A stretch of DNA of 64,000 nt from SAR116 cluster bacterium AG-321-K23 (GTDB lineage: Bacteria > Pseudomonadota > Alphaproteobacteria > Puniceispirillales > Marisalimonadaceae): positions 62,001-126,000 of the forward strand of contig QBXO01000001.1 of assembly GCA_003284565.1 (NCBI GenBank), given 5' to 3'. The translations under genes were made by a program, and so were the position numbers. Position 1 is the stretch's first letter; every line of letters starts with the position of its first letter. Shown piece by piece: positions 53,734-62,793 of the stretch. The notes under the pieces were generated by a model. The model had not been told where the DNA came from, did not search any database, and saw only the letters and a program-made list of their open reading frames with translations.

Positions 53734-54648
53734 ATGGATTTTATAAATTTAACTAAAGATTTTGGAGTGGAAATAAGAAATTTTGATTGCTCAAAAAAAA
53801 TTGAGTGTGATGAATTGAATTTACTAAAAAAAACTATTCAAGATAGACATTTCATCTGTTTCAAAAATCAAAAATTAGATGGAAATACACTTGCTACTTT
53901 TACAAAAAACTTTGGTAAACTAGAAGCTTATCCAGAAAAAGATAAAACCAAAGGTAAAATAGAAATCTTTAACGTTTCTAATGTTTCTGAAGATGGTGCG
54001 CATTTAGATCCAGATGACCAAAGAGTTGTTCTTCAAAAAAATAATTCAAGGTGGCACACAGATAGCTCTTATAGATATTTACCGTCTGTTTTTTCTATTC
54101 TTTATGGTCAAGAAACTTTGCCCACTGAAGTAGAAGGAGGACAAACTCAGTTTTCAAACATGTTAGTTGCTTATGATCATCTCCCTGAAGATAAAAAAAA
54201 TCTATTACAACCACTCCATCAAGTACATTCTTACAACGATATAAGAAGATTAGAACCTAGTCTTCCGGAACTTACTTATGAAGAAAAATGTAACTTTCCA
54301 CCTGTAACTCATCCAATCGTTAGAGTTCATGCCGACAGAAATTTTAGGAAATCTCTTTATTTTACTTCTAATACGAGTTTAGAAATTGGTGGAATGAGCC
54401 TAAAACAAGGTAAGGAGTTACATAAATGGCTTGTTGATTATATTAGCCAACCTAAATTTTGCTATACTCATAATTGGCAGAAAAATGATCTAATAATGTG
54501 GGATAACAGAGTATTGTTACATAGAGTAATTCCTTATGATTACGCCAAATATAGAAGAGCGATGATTAGAGGAACTGTCGAAGGAAAAGATCCCGTACTT
54601 GGTCCATTTTCTAATGAAGTAAGATTTAGAACTGACAATAAAGTTTAA
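53734..54648 (+). CDS. TauD/TfdA-family Fe(II)/2-oxoglutarate dioxygenase
   Basis: A 304-residue dioxygenase. The iron-binding HxD is H108-T-D110 in SRWHTDSSYRYLP; the distal His is in MWDNRVLLHRVIPYDYAKYRRAMIRGT, which also holds the 2-oxoglutarate-binding Arg. SILYGQETLPTEVEGGQTQFSNM is the usual TfdA-type core. Such enzymes hydroxylate taurine, alkyl sulfonates, aryloxyacids or other small acids; the substrate is open. Divergent from the VOC/SDR genes over 127 bp. Confidence 0.86.
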   Translation: MDFINLTKDFGVEIRNFDCSKKIECDELNLLKKTIQDRHFICFKNQKLDGNTLATFTKNFGKLEAYPEKDKTKGKIEIFNVSNVSEDGAHLDPDDQRVVLQKNNSRWHTDSSYRYLPSVFSILYGQETLPTEVEGGQTQFSNMLVAYDHLPEDKKNLLQPLHQVHSYNDIRRLEPSLPELTYEEKCNFPPVTHPIVRVHADRNFRKSLYFTSNTSLEIGGMSLKQGKELHKWLVDYISQPKFCYTHNWQKNDLIMWDNRVLLHRVIPYDYAKYRRAMIRGTVEGKDPVLGPFSNEVRFRTDNKV

Positions 54649-54756
54649 ATAAAAAAAATTCATCTGGGTTAAATATAATTTTTATTGATAATAAATTATA
54701 TAGAGGTCCCAATCATAGTAGAGAAGGAATAGCAATTGGTGATTAGTTAAGCATAA

Positions 54757-56607
54757 TTAGTCAATGCTGCCTAAATGTTTTAATTTTTCAATAAAAGTTT
54801 CTGCCTTACTGACACCAATTTGACGAACTAATAATTTCTTAGTTAAGCCTTTCTTAATAGCTTTTAACAATATATTTTTTGCTTCTTTTTTATTGTTTTT
54901 GTCAAATGATACGTAAGCATATATTCCTAACATGGATGCTTCAATATCTTTTAAGTTAACCTTCGGTGATACTAATCTGTCAATTTCTTCAAACTTATTA
55001 GCTAAATAATATGAAGATACCAGATTTTTTGTTATAAAAAATCCATTATCATTAGGTGCTAAATTAAGAGCATTTTTGTAATTCTTAATACTTTTTTCAT
55101 ACTCATTACATAATCTATAAATGGTTCCAGCTATAGTGTAAGTATCGACAGTTCCACCTAATTCTATAGCCTTATTAATAAATACTAATGATTTATCACA
55201 ATCCTTTGAAATAAACCTTTGTTCAACCATAGCTCTCAAAGCATATGCAGCAGGATTTTTATATTCTAAAACATCTAGATCTGCATATTTCAACATTTCT
55301 TTTACGTCTTCTTCTTTATTTTGAGATAAACCTAATAAAATTTTCTGATAAATTCCCCATGCTTTGACATTGTATAAAGCTGGATTATCTTTACCCAAGT
55401 TATTTTCTATTTGATTTGTATACTCCCAAAATTTTTTGTAACCATCGATAGTAAACTTTCTCCATTCATCTCTTGAATTCATAGTTAAAGTAAGGTTTTC
55501 AATATTCTTAAATTTTTTAGCAAACATACTTCCTGTTGACCCAGTTACACCCTTTATTTGCAGGTGTTTAAGGATTTTGTTGCCAATATCATCTTGAACT
55601 TTAAAAATTTCTTTTAAGTCAAACTCCTCTTTGTCAGACCAAACTACTTTATTCTCCTTTAAATCAACTAATTGAAGATTTATACGAGATTGATTTACAA
55701 TAGTCTGAATAGATCCTTTGATTACATAATCTGCGTTATATTCACTTCTAAATTGTTTTACTGAATAATTATTATTTTTTGCATGTTTACTAGTAGTTCC
55801 AGATAAAACTCTTATGCCAATATATTTAGAAAGGCTTGAGATCATGCTTTCTGTTAAGGCAGGACTAATACCTTTAGCATTTTCTATGTTTGATAAATCT
55901 TCGAATGGATAAACTAAAATAGTAGGAATAGATAAGGATGAAACAGCATTATCTTTATCTATTACTTTTTCTTTATCCAAGACCCCAGAGAAGAACAAAC
56001 CTACAAAGACAGCAGCTATGGCACCACCTATCATGGCTAGTATCTTGGTATTCGATGATTGTGTCTTTAGCTTTCTCTTTTGTGATGGGTTTAATAACAA
56101 ATCATAAGCATGAAACTGGTTTTGCTTTACCTTTTGTAGGCCTAAATCATTAAACTCATACTTTGTTTTGTTAGCAACAAGATCATAAACATTCTTAGAT
56201 ATTGTTATTCCACCTGGCTGAGCTAATGCTTCTAATCTGGCAGCAATGTTTACACCGTCACCTAATAAATTATCACCCTCTTTAACAACATCACCCATAT
56301 TGATGCCTATACGATATTCTAGCTTAACATCTGTTGTGTCCTTTTCATTACGGGCTTTAATCTGTTTCTGAAACTCTACAGCTGTATCAACAGCAGCAAC
56401 TGCACTTGGAAACTCAGCAAATACAGAATCCCCACCTGTGTTGAATATACGGCCTTTTTGTTTTTTAATAAGAGGTTCAATGATCTTGTTACATTCACGA
56501 AGTCCTCGTAATGTAGCATTTTCATCTTTTTCCATGTGCATACTATAGCCAACTAAATCTGTGGCAAATATTACTGCTATCTTACGGTTAATTTCTTCGT
56601 TTGACAT
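54757..56607 (-). CDS. Class III adenylate/guanylate cyclase-like protein with TolB-like and TPR domains
   Basis: A 616-residue signalling protein. The cyclase homology domain (about 1-170) has metal Asp17 (FATDLVGYS) and Asp60 (NTGGDSVFAEF) and the transition-state pair N120/R124 (GVNIAARLEAL); the purine-recognition Lys often found before GGD is Asn56 here. One transmembrane helix follows at about 189-210. The C-terminal part begins with a TolB/FlgO-like domain (ILVYPFEDLSN... YVIKGSIQ) and TPR-like helices. Cyclase plus TolB-like plus TPR is common in alphaproteobacteria. Nucleotide specificity is unclear. Confidence 0.85.
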   Translation of the reverse strand: MSNEEINRKIAVIFATDLVGYSMHMEKDENATLRGLRECNKIIEPLIKKQKGRIFNTGGDSVFAEFPSAVAAVDTAVEFQKQIKARNEKDTTDVKLEYRIGINMGDVVKEGDNLLGDGVNIAARLEALAQPGGITISKNVYDLVANKTKYEFNDLGLQKVKQNQFHAYDLLLNPSQKRKLKTQSSNTKILAMIGGAIAAVFVGLFFSGVLDKEKVIDKDNAVSSLSIPTILVYPFEDLSNIENAKGISPALTESMISSLSKYIGIRVLSGTTSKHAKNNNYSVKQFRSEYNADYVIKGSIQTIVNQSRINLQLVDLKENKVVWSDKEEFDLKEIFKVQDDIGNKILKHLQIKGVTGSTGSMFAKKFKNIENLTLTMNSRDEWRKFTIDGYKKFWEYTNQIENNLGKDNPALYNVKAWGIYQKILLGLSQNKEEDVKEMLKYADLDVLEYKNPAAYALRAMVEQRFISKDCDKSLVFINKAIELGGTVDTYTIAGTIYRLCNEYEKSIKNYKNALNLAPNDNGFFITKNLVSSYYLANKFEEIDRLVSPKVNLKDIEASMLGIYAYVSFDKNNKKEAKNILLKAIKKGLTKKLLVRQIGVSKAETFIEKLKHLGSID

Positions 56608-56702
56608 TATTAGGGGACCCCAATTATTCTAATAGTATATTCTAAATATATGAATATAATTACATTTATATTTATAAAATACAAAGCTTTAAGGTTAATC
56701 AA

Positions 56703-58298
56703 ATGAAAAATTTTTATAAAATTTTTGGTACTTTTAAATTTTCATTCGTTCCACCTTTAATGATTTATCTAGCTGCAGGTGTGTCAGGCATTACAAATAT
56801 AGTTGGTCTGTTTTTTGTGAAAGAGTATTTGGATCTATCTGCAGTTTTTCTTGCTGGATTAGGTTTTTGGGCTGGTCTTCCGTGGGTATTAAAAATGCCT
56901 TTGGGACACTTAGTTGATATACTTTGGAAGTTTAAGTCTATTCTTGTGATACTAGGAGCACTAGTAATGGCAACTAGTAGCTTAATTATGTTTTTTCTTA
57001 TTCAATATAAATCTGAAATGATCGCTATTTTTAATGCAGAAACATGGTTTGTCATTTCAACTTTATTAGCTCCTATTGGATTTGTTCTACAAGACGTTGT
57101 TGCTGATGCAATGACAGTTGAAGCTGTACCTAAAACTGATGATCAAGGAAATGAAATAAGTTTTAATGAGTTAAAATCTATGAATGTTTCAATGCAACTT
57201 CTTGGAAGAGTATCTATCATTTTTGGTACATTGCTTGTATCAATGATTAATTTATTCGTTTTTTCAAACTCTTCAGAAATGACCGAATTAGAAAAAGTCA
57301 CGGCATATGGAAATATTTACTTATACTCTTTAATAGTTCCCATTATATCAGTTTCAGGTATATTTTTGTCATATTTTAATCAGCAAAAAAGATATAAATT
57401 ACTTATTAGTAATGGTCTCAATCCTGTAAAAGCTGCAAATATTATATTTAATATTCCAGAACTAACTAAGCCCAATTTATTAATCATAATAGGCTCTATA
57501 TTTTTTGTAATATTTACTCTACTTGTTGGAACTTCTAAAATGGCTCTTTCACAAGAAATCGTGTTCGTTGGTTCATTTATGATAATTTTGTTTTTACTAT
57601 TTAAGTTATCAAATGAATTAGATGCCAATGCAAAAAAAATGTTAATTGGAACTGCTATAATTATATTTGTGTTCAGAGCAATGCCAGGTGTCGGTCAAGG
57701 AGGAAGTTGGTTTGAAATAGATGTTTTAGGTTTTGATCAAGAGTTTTTATCTTTACTTGGATTAATAGCATCTTTCCTTACTATTTTAGGTATATTTGTT
57801 TTAAGACCGTTAATGGAAAAGTCTTCAATGACTAGATTAATAGTCATACTTTCAATTGCTGGCTCTTTTTTTATTTTACCATCAATTGCAATGTTTTATG
57901 GGTTACATGAGTTCACATCGAAGCTTACAAATGGACTAGTAGATGCTCGATTTATCGCTATTTTTAATACAGCATTAGAGAGTCCGTTAGGTCAAGTATC
58001 AATGATACCTATTCTTGCTTGGATAGCTCAGTCAGCACCTAATCATTTAAAAGCCACATTCTTTGCTGTTTTAGCAAGCTTTACTAATTTAGCTCTCTCA
58101 GCAAGTAATTTAGGTACTAAATATTTAAATCAACTATATGTAATAACCAGAGAAGTGAAAAATGACTTGGGAATAATAAAAACACCAGCAGATTATTCAG
58201 AACTAGGCATTTTATTAATTATTGTTTGTGCATTAACTTTAACTATTCCAATTTTAGTAACATACATTGTCAAAAAATTGAAATTGCTGTCATATTAA
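56703..58298 (+). CDS. Polytopic transporter, folate-biopterin (BT1) type
   Basis: A 531-residue protein with about 12 hydrophobic helices, charged loops between them and no signal peptide. The N-terminal VKEYLDLSAVFLAGLGFWAGLPWVLKMPLGHLVDI segment and QDVVADAMTVEAVPK match the BT1 family of the major facilitator superfamily, whose known members carry folate and biopterin in trypanosomes and cyanobacteria. The substrate in bacteria such as this is unknown. Divergent from the cyclase gene by 95 bp. Confidence 0.75.
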   Translation: MKNFYKIFGTFKFSFVPPLMIYLAAGVSGITNIVGLFFVKEYLDLSAVFLAGLGFWAGLPWVLKMPLGHLVDILWKFKSILVILGALVMATSSLIMFFLIQYKSEMIAIFNAETWFVISTLLAPIGFVLQDVVADAMTVEAVPKTDDQGNEISFNELKSMNVSMQLLGRVSIIFGTLLVSMINLFVFSNSSEMTELEKVTAYGNIYLYSLIVPIISVSGIFLSYFNQQKRYKLLISNGLNPVKAANIIFNIPELTKPNLLIIIGSIFFVIFTLLVGTSKMALSQEIVFVGSFMIILFLLFKLSNELDANAKKMLIGTAIIIFVFRAMPGVGQGGSWFEIDVLGFDQEFLSLLGLIASFLTILGIFVLRPLMEKSSMTRLIVILSIAGSFFILPSIAMFYGLHEFTSKLTNGLVDARFIAIFNTALESPLGQVSMIPILAWIAQSAPNHLKATFFAVLASFTNLALSASNLGTKYLNQLYVITREVKNDLGIIKTPADYSELGILLIIVCALTLTIPILVTYIVKKLKLLSY

Positions 58299-58318
58299 AT
58301 TTTTTAGTTAGACTGTTT

Positions 58319-59350
58319 TTAGGAAAGATAAACAACACTTACCACTCCAACACTTGCTGATGCTATGAATCCAATAATCAATGGTTTAAAACCAAGTCTA
58401 AACATACTTTTTAGATTTGTTTGTAATCCAAGAGCTACCATGGAAAACAAAATGCAAGAAATTGAGATTTGTTTGAAAAAAACTAATGAATGTTTCCAGT
58501 AAATGAACATATTATTATCAAGAAACAAATGATCTCCTAGTGTCCTTACAAAACTTAATATTATAAATCCTAAAACAAAAAAGGGAAAAAAATCTTTTAG
58601 CGAACTTTTCACATCAACTTTTTTTTCTTTGTTGTAAAGATAAGTAATCAAAGGAATTAAAATTATTAAAAATGAATTCCTTAAGAGTTTTGTTGTCATA
58701 GCAGAATTGAGAGCTTCTTCACTATTATACATATCTGAATAAATTACACTTGCAGCACTTACTTGAGCGGTATCATGGATTGCTGTACCAAGGAAAATCC
58801 CTGCTAGATCTGGTGACAAATGAAAATAATAGTTTGCTATGTATGGATAAAAAAACACAGCAATAATTCCAAATAATGTAACAACACCTACTGCGTAACT
58901 TGTTTGATCTTTGTCAGTTTTTATTATTGTAGAAGTTGCAATAACTGCAGTTACACCACAAATGCAAGTTCCCATAGTGATTAAGTAACCTAAAACATTT
59001 GGAATTTTAAATAAATTACATAAATATTTTATAATCATAAACGCTATTATAATATTTATAATAATTAAAAAAATAGCTGTGGAACCATAATTAAATAGCT
59101 CAGACAAGCTGAGACTTAAACCAAGAAAAGCTATCCCAATTCTTAATAGTTTTTTTAAACAAAAATTTGCAAATGTTTCAATCTTTTTAAAAGAATAAAT
59201 GTTTCCTAGAACCAATCCAAGAAAAATGCACATAAAGGCAGATGAAATTAATATATTTTTAGAGGATAGAAATTGACTTATAAAAATAGAAAGCAAAACT
59301 AAGCTAGAAATGGTGATAGCGCCAATTATATTTTTCCTAATAAAAGTCAT
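58319..59350 (-). CDS. YeiH-family putative sulfate exporter (UPF0324)
   Basis: A 343-residue protein with about ten transmembrane helices. The family pattern is seen in LRIGIAFLGLSLSLSEL, MGTCICGVTAVIATSTIIK, TLFGIIAVFFYPYI and IFLGTAIHDTAQVSAA, which carries the family's HDTxQV segment. Members (YeiH, PF03601) are annotated as putative sulfate exporters; transport direction and substrate are not shown for this clade. No sulfite- or taurine-specific gene sits directly beside it, although the TauD-type gene is 4 kb away. Confidence 0.86.
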   Translation of the reverse strand: MTFIRKNIIGAITISSLVLLSIFISQFLSSKNILISSAFMCIFLGLVLGNIYSFKKIETFANFCLKKLLRIGIAFLGLSLSLSELFNYGSTAIFLIIINIIIAFMIIKYLCNLFKIPNVLGYLITMGTCICGVTAVIATSTIIKTDKDQTSYAVGVVTLFGIIAVFFYPYIANYYFHLSPDLAGIFLGTAIHDTAQVSAASVIYSDMYNSEEALNSAMTTKLLRNSFLIILIPLITYLYNKEKKVDVKSSLKDFFPFFVLGFIILSFVRTLGDHLFLDNNMFIYWKHSLVFFKQISISCILFSMVALGLQTNLKSMFRLGFKPLIIGFIASASVGVVSVVYLS

Positions 59351-59398
59351 AATAGAATATCTAACATAAAAGATAATCTAAAACAGAAAATTTAATGT

Positions 59399-59629
59399 TT
59401 ATTTTAGAAAGTATTTTAAATTTTCTTCTTCTTTAAGTTTATTTAAAGCTCTATCAATTATCACACTTGACATAATTTTGGTAATAGCTGATCGTTTACA
59501 ATTTAAATTTTTTTGAGCTTGTTCAACTTCTTCCTTCTTATCCCAAACATGAACAACTCCATCATTCATATCTCTTAATAAATACCAGTCATTGTCTTTT
59601 TCAGATGACCAAACTTTTATACCATACAT
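59399..59629 (-). CDS. Small hypothetical protein, 76 aa
   Basis: No family recognised. A short soluble protein: YGIKVWSSEKDNDWYLLRDMNDGVVHVWDKKEEVEQAQKNL reads as alternating strand and helix, the rest as an amphipathic helix rich in Glu and Lys. WYLLRDMND plus the EEVEQAQ helix recall short proteins with a single strand-strand-helix unit, but I cannot place it. Starts at ATG 59629, 61 bp ahead of pdeM in the upstream direction, and not obviously co-transcribed with it. Confidence 0.6.
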   Translation of the reverse strand: MYGIKVWSSEKDNDWYLLRDMNDGVVHVWDKKEEVEQAQKNLNCKRSAITKIMSSVIIDRALNKLKEEENLKYFLK

Positions 59630-59690
59630 TTTAAATCTCCATAAAATAAGTAAATATGAAGATGCAAGAATGATACCAAAAAACTAAAAA

Positions 59691-60356
59691 TTAAATTTCA
59701 ACTTCTTTACTGGTAAATTTATAAATAGATTTTTTTGCAAGCATGTAAATGTAAGATTGATGGTTCACAAACGGTTTCAAAGCTTGATCATTTATATTCA
59801 AGCCTCCAGTATATGTGCCAAATGATGGCAAGATAATGTGATTGTTTGTATGTAACAAACATTTTAATGTAATTTTTTTAATACTTGATTTTATCGTAGC
59901 AACTGGGTGGAAATGACCAGATATTTGAAATATACTCTTTTGCAAGGCTTGATGAATAAAATGTATATCATCAATGACATATTCATTTAAAAAATTTATA
60001 TTATCAATTTTTAACTTATCCTCATGATTTCCAAGAATAAAAATAACTTCGTATTTTTTTATAAGTGATTTAAGAAGAAAAAATGCTTTTTCAGACATCC
60101 TATTAAACGCATTTTTATCATGAAAAGTATCTCCGAGAAGAATAACTTTTTTTATATTATGATTTTTAATTCCTTCAGAAAGTTTTTTTAGTGTCTCTTC
60201 GCTATCATAAGGTGGTAAAAATTGTCCAGAATGGCCATAACTACTTCCTTTTTCAAGGTGTAGATCCGAAATAATTGCAATTTGTTTATCAAACCAAAAT
60301 AAGATGCCCTCGTTACTAATTTGAAATTTGTGTTTATTGAAAATTATAGTCTTCAA
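59691..60356 (-). CDS. pdeM: Ligase-associated DNA damage response endonuclease PdeM
   Basis: A 221-residue calcineurin-like metallophosphoesterase. Seen: AIISDLHLEKGSSYGHSGQFLPPYDS, ILLGDTFHDKNAF, LGNHEDK, and FQISGHFHPVATI, the four metal-binding blocks, in the spacing of PdeM, the nuclease of the ligase-associated repair set. TTG 60356 overlaps the helicase stop as TTGA, so the two are translationally coupled. Together with the helicase, the exonuclease and the ligase it forms a set usually found together in alphaproteobacteria and some other phyla. Confidence 0.9.
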   Translation of the reverse strand: MKTIIFNKHKFQISNEGILFWFDKQIAIISDLHLEKGSSYGHSGQFLPPYDSEETLKKLSEGIKNHNIKKVILLGDTFHDKNAFNRMSEKAFFLLKSLIKKYEVIFILGNHEDKLKIDNINFLNEYVIDDIHFIHQALQKSIFQISGHFHPVATIKSSIKKITLKCLLHTNNHIILPSFGTYTGGLNINDQALKPFVNHQSYIYMLAKKSIYKFTSKEVEI

Positions 60357-62776
60357 CTCAAACCAACTTCACTTAACGTTTCATTTTCAAGTTCTTCAAG
60401 TAAATATTCTTCCATTTCGGATTTATCAATAGTTTGTCTATTGATTTCTAATATTAGAGGTACTGCCAGTGGCGAAATTCTATCAAGTTTTTCATGAGTA
60501 ATATTTTTTTCAATTCTTTTCAAAAAATCACTCAATCTATCTAAATCTATTAACCCTCTATAAGAATCTTCTCTTGCTACTTCTAATAAAAGATGCTTTG
60601 GCTCATGTTTTTTAAGAACATTGAAAATTAAATCAGAGTTGAATAATACCTGTTTACCAGTTTTTTTCTGACCAGGTACTGAACGCTCAATTAAACCTGA
60701 AATAATAGCAGCATCTCTAAAATTTTTTTTCAATAATGGTGTCTCTTCTAACCATTCATATAAATCATCTAACATAAGATCATCATTTAGGATAATATTT
60801 ACATCTATGACCTCATTAATTGACCATATAGCTAAGGCATAATCTGTGGCAACAAAACTGATAGGTTTATATCCAATGCGTTGCATTTTTTTTGACATTA
60901 AAAAACCTAGTGTTTGATTGGCATTCCTTCCCTCAAAAGTGTAACAAATTAAAAAAAATCTTTTTTTACCTCTCATTAAACGAGGGAAAGTTTCAACTAA
61001 AAGCCCGTTTAAAGATGGTAAATTTGAAAATTGTGATTGTAGCTTTAACCATTCATTAATTTGATTTGGAAAATTTTTCCAAAATTGTTTTTTGCTCAAT
61101 AATTTTCTTACTTCAATTGAAAGTTCTGTGCTTAGAGGTAATCTACCTCCAGCGTAAGATGGTATTTTAGGTTGTGTATGACTTGTTGATCTAACAATAA
61201 CATTATTATTTGAAATACTTTGATATTCTAAAACTCTACCACTAAATAAAAAAGTGTCTCCTTCATTTAACCCTTCTATAAACCATTCTTCAACTTGACC
61301 TAAAGTTCTATTCCCTAATTTTACTTTAAGCATATAAGATTCAACAATAGTTCCTACATTTAATCTATATCTATTTCGTACACTTTTATTTTTAATTGCA
61401 TAAAATTTATTTTTATTAACGCCTATCTTAGAATATTGTTCATAATGTTTCAGTGAATATCCCCCATTCTTCACGAACTCTAAAACTTCAAAAAACTTTA
61501 TTTTTGTTAAATTTCTATATGGCCATGCATTTATTACTTGATTATACAACTCATCAACTTGAAATGGTTCACTACAAGCAACACCTAGAATATGCTGGGC
61601 AAGAACATCTAAACTCCCCTGTTTTTCTTTTGTTTCATCTAATAACTTATTTTTAATTGAATTTATTGCAGATAAACATTCTAAATATTCAAATCTATTA
61701 GATGGTACTAAAAGTGCATTTGAAGGTTCATCAAATCTATGATTACTTCTTCCTATGCGTTGTAAAAATCTTGAAATCCCCTTAGGTGATCCAATTTGAA
61801 CAACTAAATCAACATCTCCCCAATCAATTCCAAGATCTAAAGAACTTGTTGCTACTACACAGTCAATTTTTCCAGAAGACATTAAGCTTTCTACTTTTCT
61901 TCTTATTTCTTTTTCTAGACTTCCATGATGAATAGCGATTCTTAAATTATTTTCATTCTCTTGCCAAAGTTTATTAAAAACTAACTCTGCTTGTGCTCTT
62001 GTGTTAACGAAAACAATTGTCAAAGACGATTTCTTTATTTTTTGGTATATATCTCTAATTGCATAACTTGCCATATGACCAGACCAAGGAACTCTGTTAA
62101 TAGTTTCTAAAATATCTATTTTTGGGACAGATGTTTCTTCGACGTTTAAAGTTTTCGCCTTTTTTTTTGAAGTTAGAAATTTTAATACAGTATTTTTATT
62201 TTTTACAGTCGCAGATAAACCTATTTTTTTGCAATCTGGACTTATTGAATTAATTCTAGATAAATTAAGTGAAAGCAAATCACCTCTTTTCGTATTGACT
62301 AGAGTGTGTATTTCATCAATAACCAAATATTTTAGATCCTTAAAATAATCTTTTGATTCCTTGTTTGATAATAATAATGCCAAAGACTCAGGGGTAGTCA
62401 TTAGCATATGAGGGGGTAAAACCTTCTGCCTATTCTTTTTGTAGGCTGAGGTGTCACCTGTTCTTGTTTCAACTCTTATATTCAAGCCTTGATCTTCAAT
62501 AGGACTTGTTAAATTTCTATGAACATCGATAGTAAGAGCTTTAAGAGGAGAAATATATAGTGTATGCAACTTATTTTTTTTTGGTTTGTTATTTATTAAA
62601 TCATTTAGTGATGGTAAAAAACCAGCTAATGTCTTACCTCCTCCAGTAGGAGCAACCAGTAGAACATCATAACCATTCTCAGACAATTTCAAGGTTTCAA
62701 TTTGATGGTTATAAATGGCCCAATTATTTTTTTTTAGCCAATTATAAATGGGTTCAATCTTTAAAATATCTGACAT
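60353..62776 (-). CDS. Ligase-associated DNA damage response DEXH-box helicase (Lhr-like)
   Basis: An 807-residue superfamily 2 helicase. Walker A is APTGGGKT at 42-49, DEIH near 151-154, the SAT motif in GLSATVKN, and motif VI in QRIGRSNHRFDEPS near 342-355; ATSSLDLGIDWGDVDLVVQIG gives motif V. The C-terminal region matches the Lhr-type extension (DNA-binding and wHTH parts). Members unwind nucleic acid with 3'-to-5' polarity. Only 17 bp separate its ATG from that of the divergent exonuclease gene, and pdeM overlaps its stop. Confidence 0.92.
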   Translation of the reverse strand: MSDILKIEPIYNWLKKNNWAIYNHQIETLKLSENGYDVLLVAPTGGGKTLAGFLPSLNDLINNKPKKNKLHTLYISPLKALTIDVHRNLTSPIEDQGLNIRVETRTGDTSAYKKNRQKVLPPHMLMTTPESLALLLSNKESKDYFKDLKYLVIDEIHTLVNTKRGDLLSLNLSRINSISPDCKKIGLSATVKNKNTVLKFLTSKKKAKTLNVEETSVPKIDILETINRVPWSGHMASYAIRDIYQKIKKSSLTIVFVNTRAQAELVFNKLWQENENNLRIAIHHGSLEKEIRRKVESLMSSGKIDCVVATSSLDLGIDWGDVDLVVQIGSPKGISRFLQRIGRSNHRFDEPSNALLVPSNRFEYLECLSAINSIKNKLLDETKEKQGSLDVLAQHILGVACSEPFQVDELYNQVINAWPYRNLTKIKFFEVLEFVKNGGYSLKHYEQYSKIGVNKNKFYAIKNKSVRNRYRLNVGTIVESYMLKVKLGNRTLGQVEEWFIEGLNEGDTFLFSGRVLEYQSISNNNVIVRSTSHTQPKIPSYAGGRLPLSTELSIEVRKLLSKKQFWKNFPNQINEWLKLQSQFSNLPSLNGLLVETFPRLMRGKKRFFLICYTFEGRNANQTLGFLMSKKMQRIGYKPISFVATDYALAIWSINEVIDVNIILNDDLMLDDLYEWLEETPLLKKNFRDAAIISGLIERSVPGQKKTGKQVLFNSDLIFNVLKKHEPKHLLLEVAREDSYRGLIDLDRLSDFLKRIEKNITHEKLDRISPLAVPLILEINRQTIDKSEMEEYLLEELENETLSEVGLS

Positions 62777-62793
62777 TATTATATATTACTATA

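Noticed and set aside
54649-54750. Open stretch after the TauD-type gene encoding GPNHSREGIAIGD before a stop
   Set aside because: Only about 35 codons, no start codon or ribosome site, and no family match; it could be a remnant but there is too little to support a pseudogene call.
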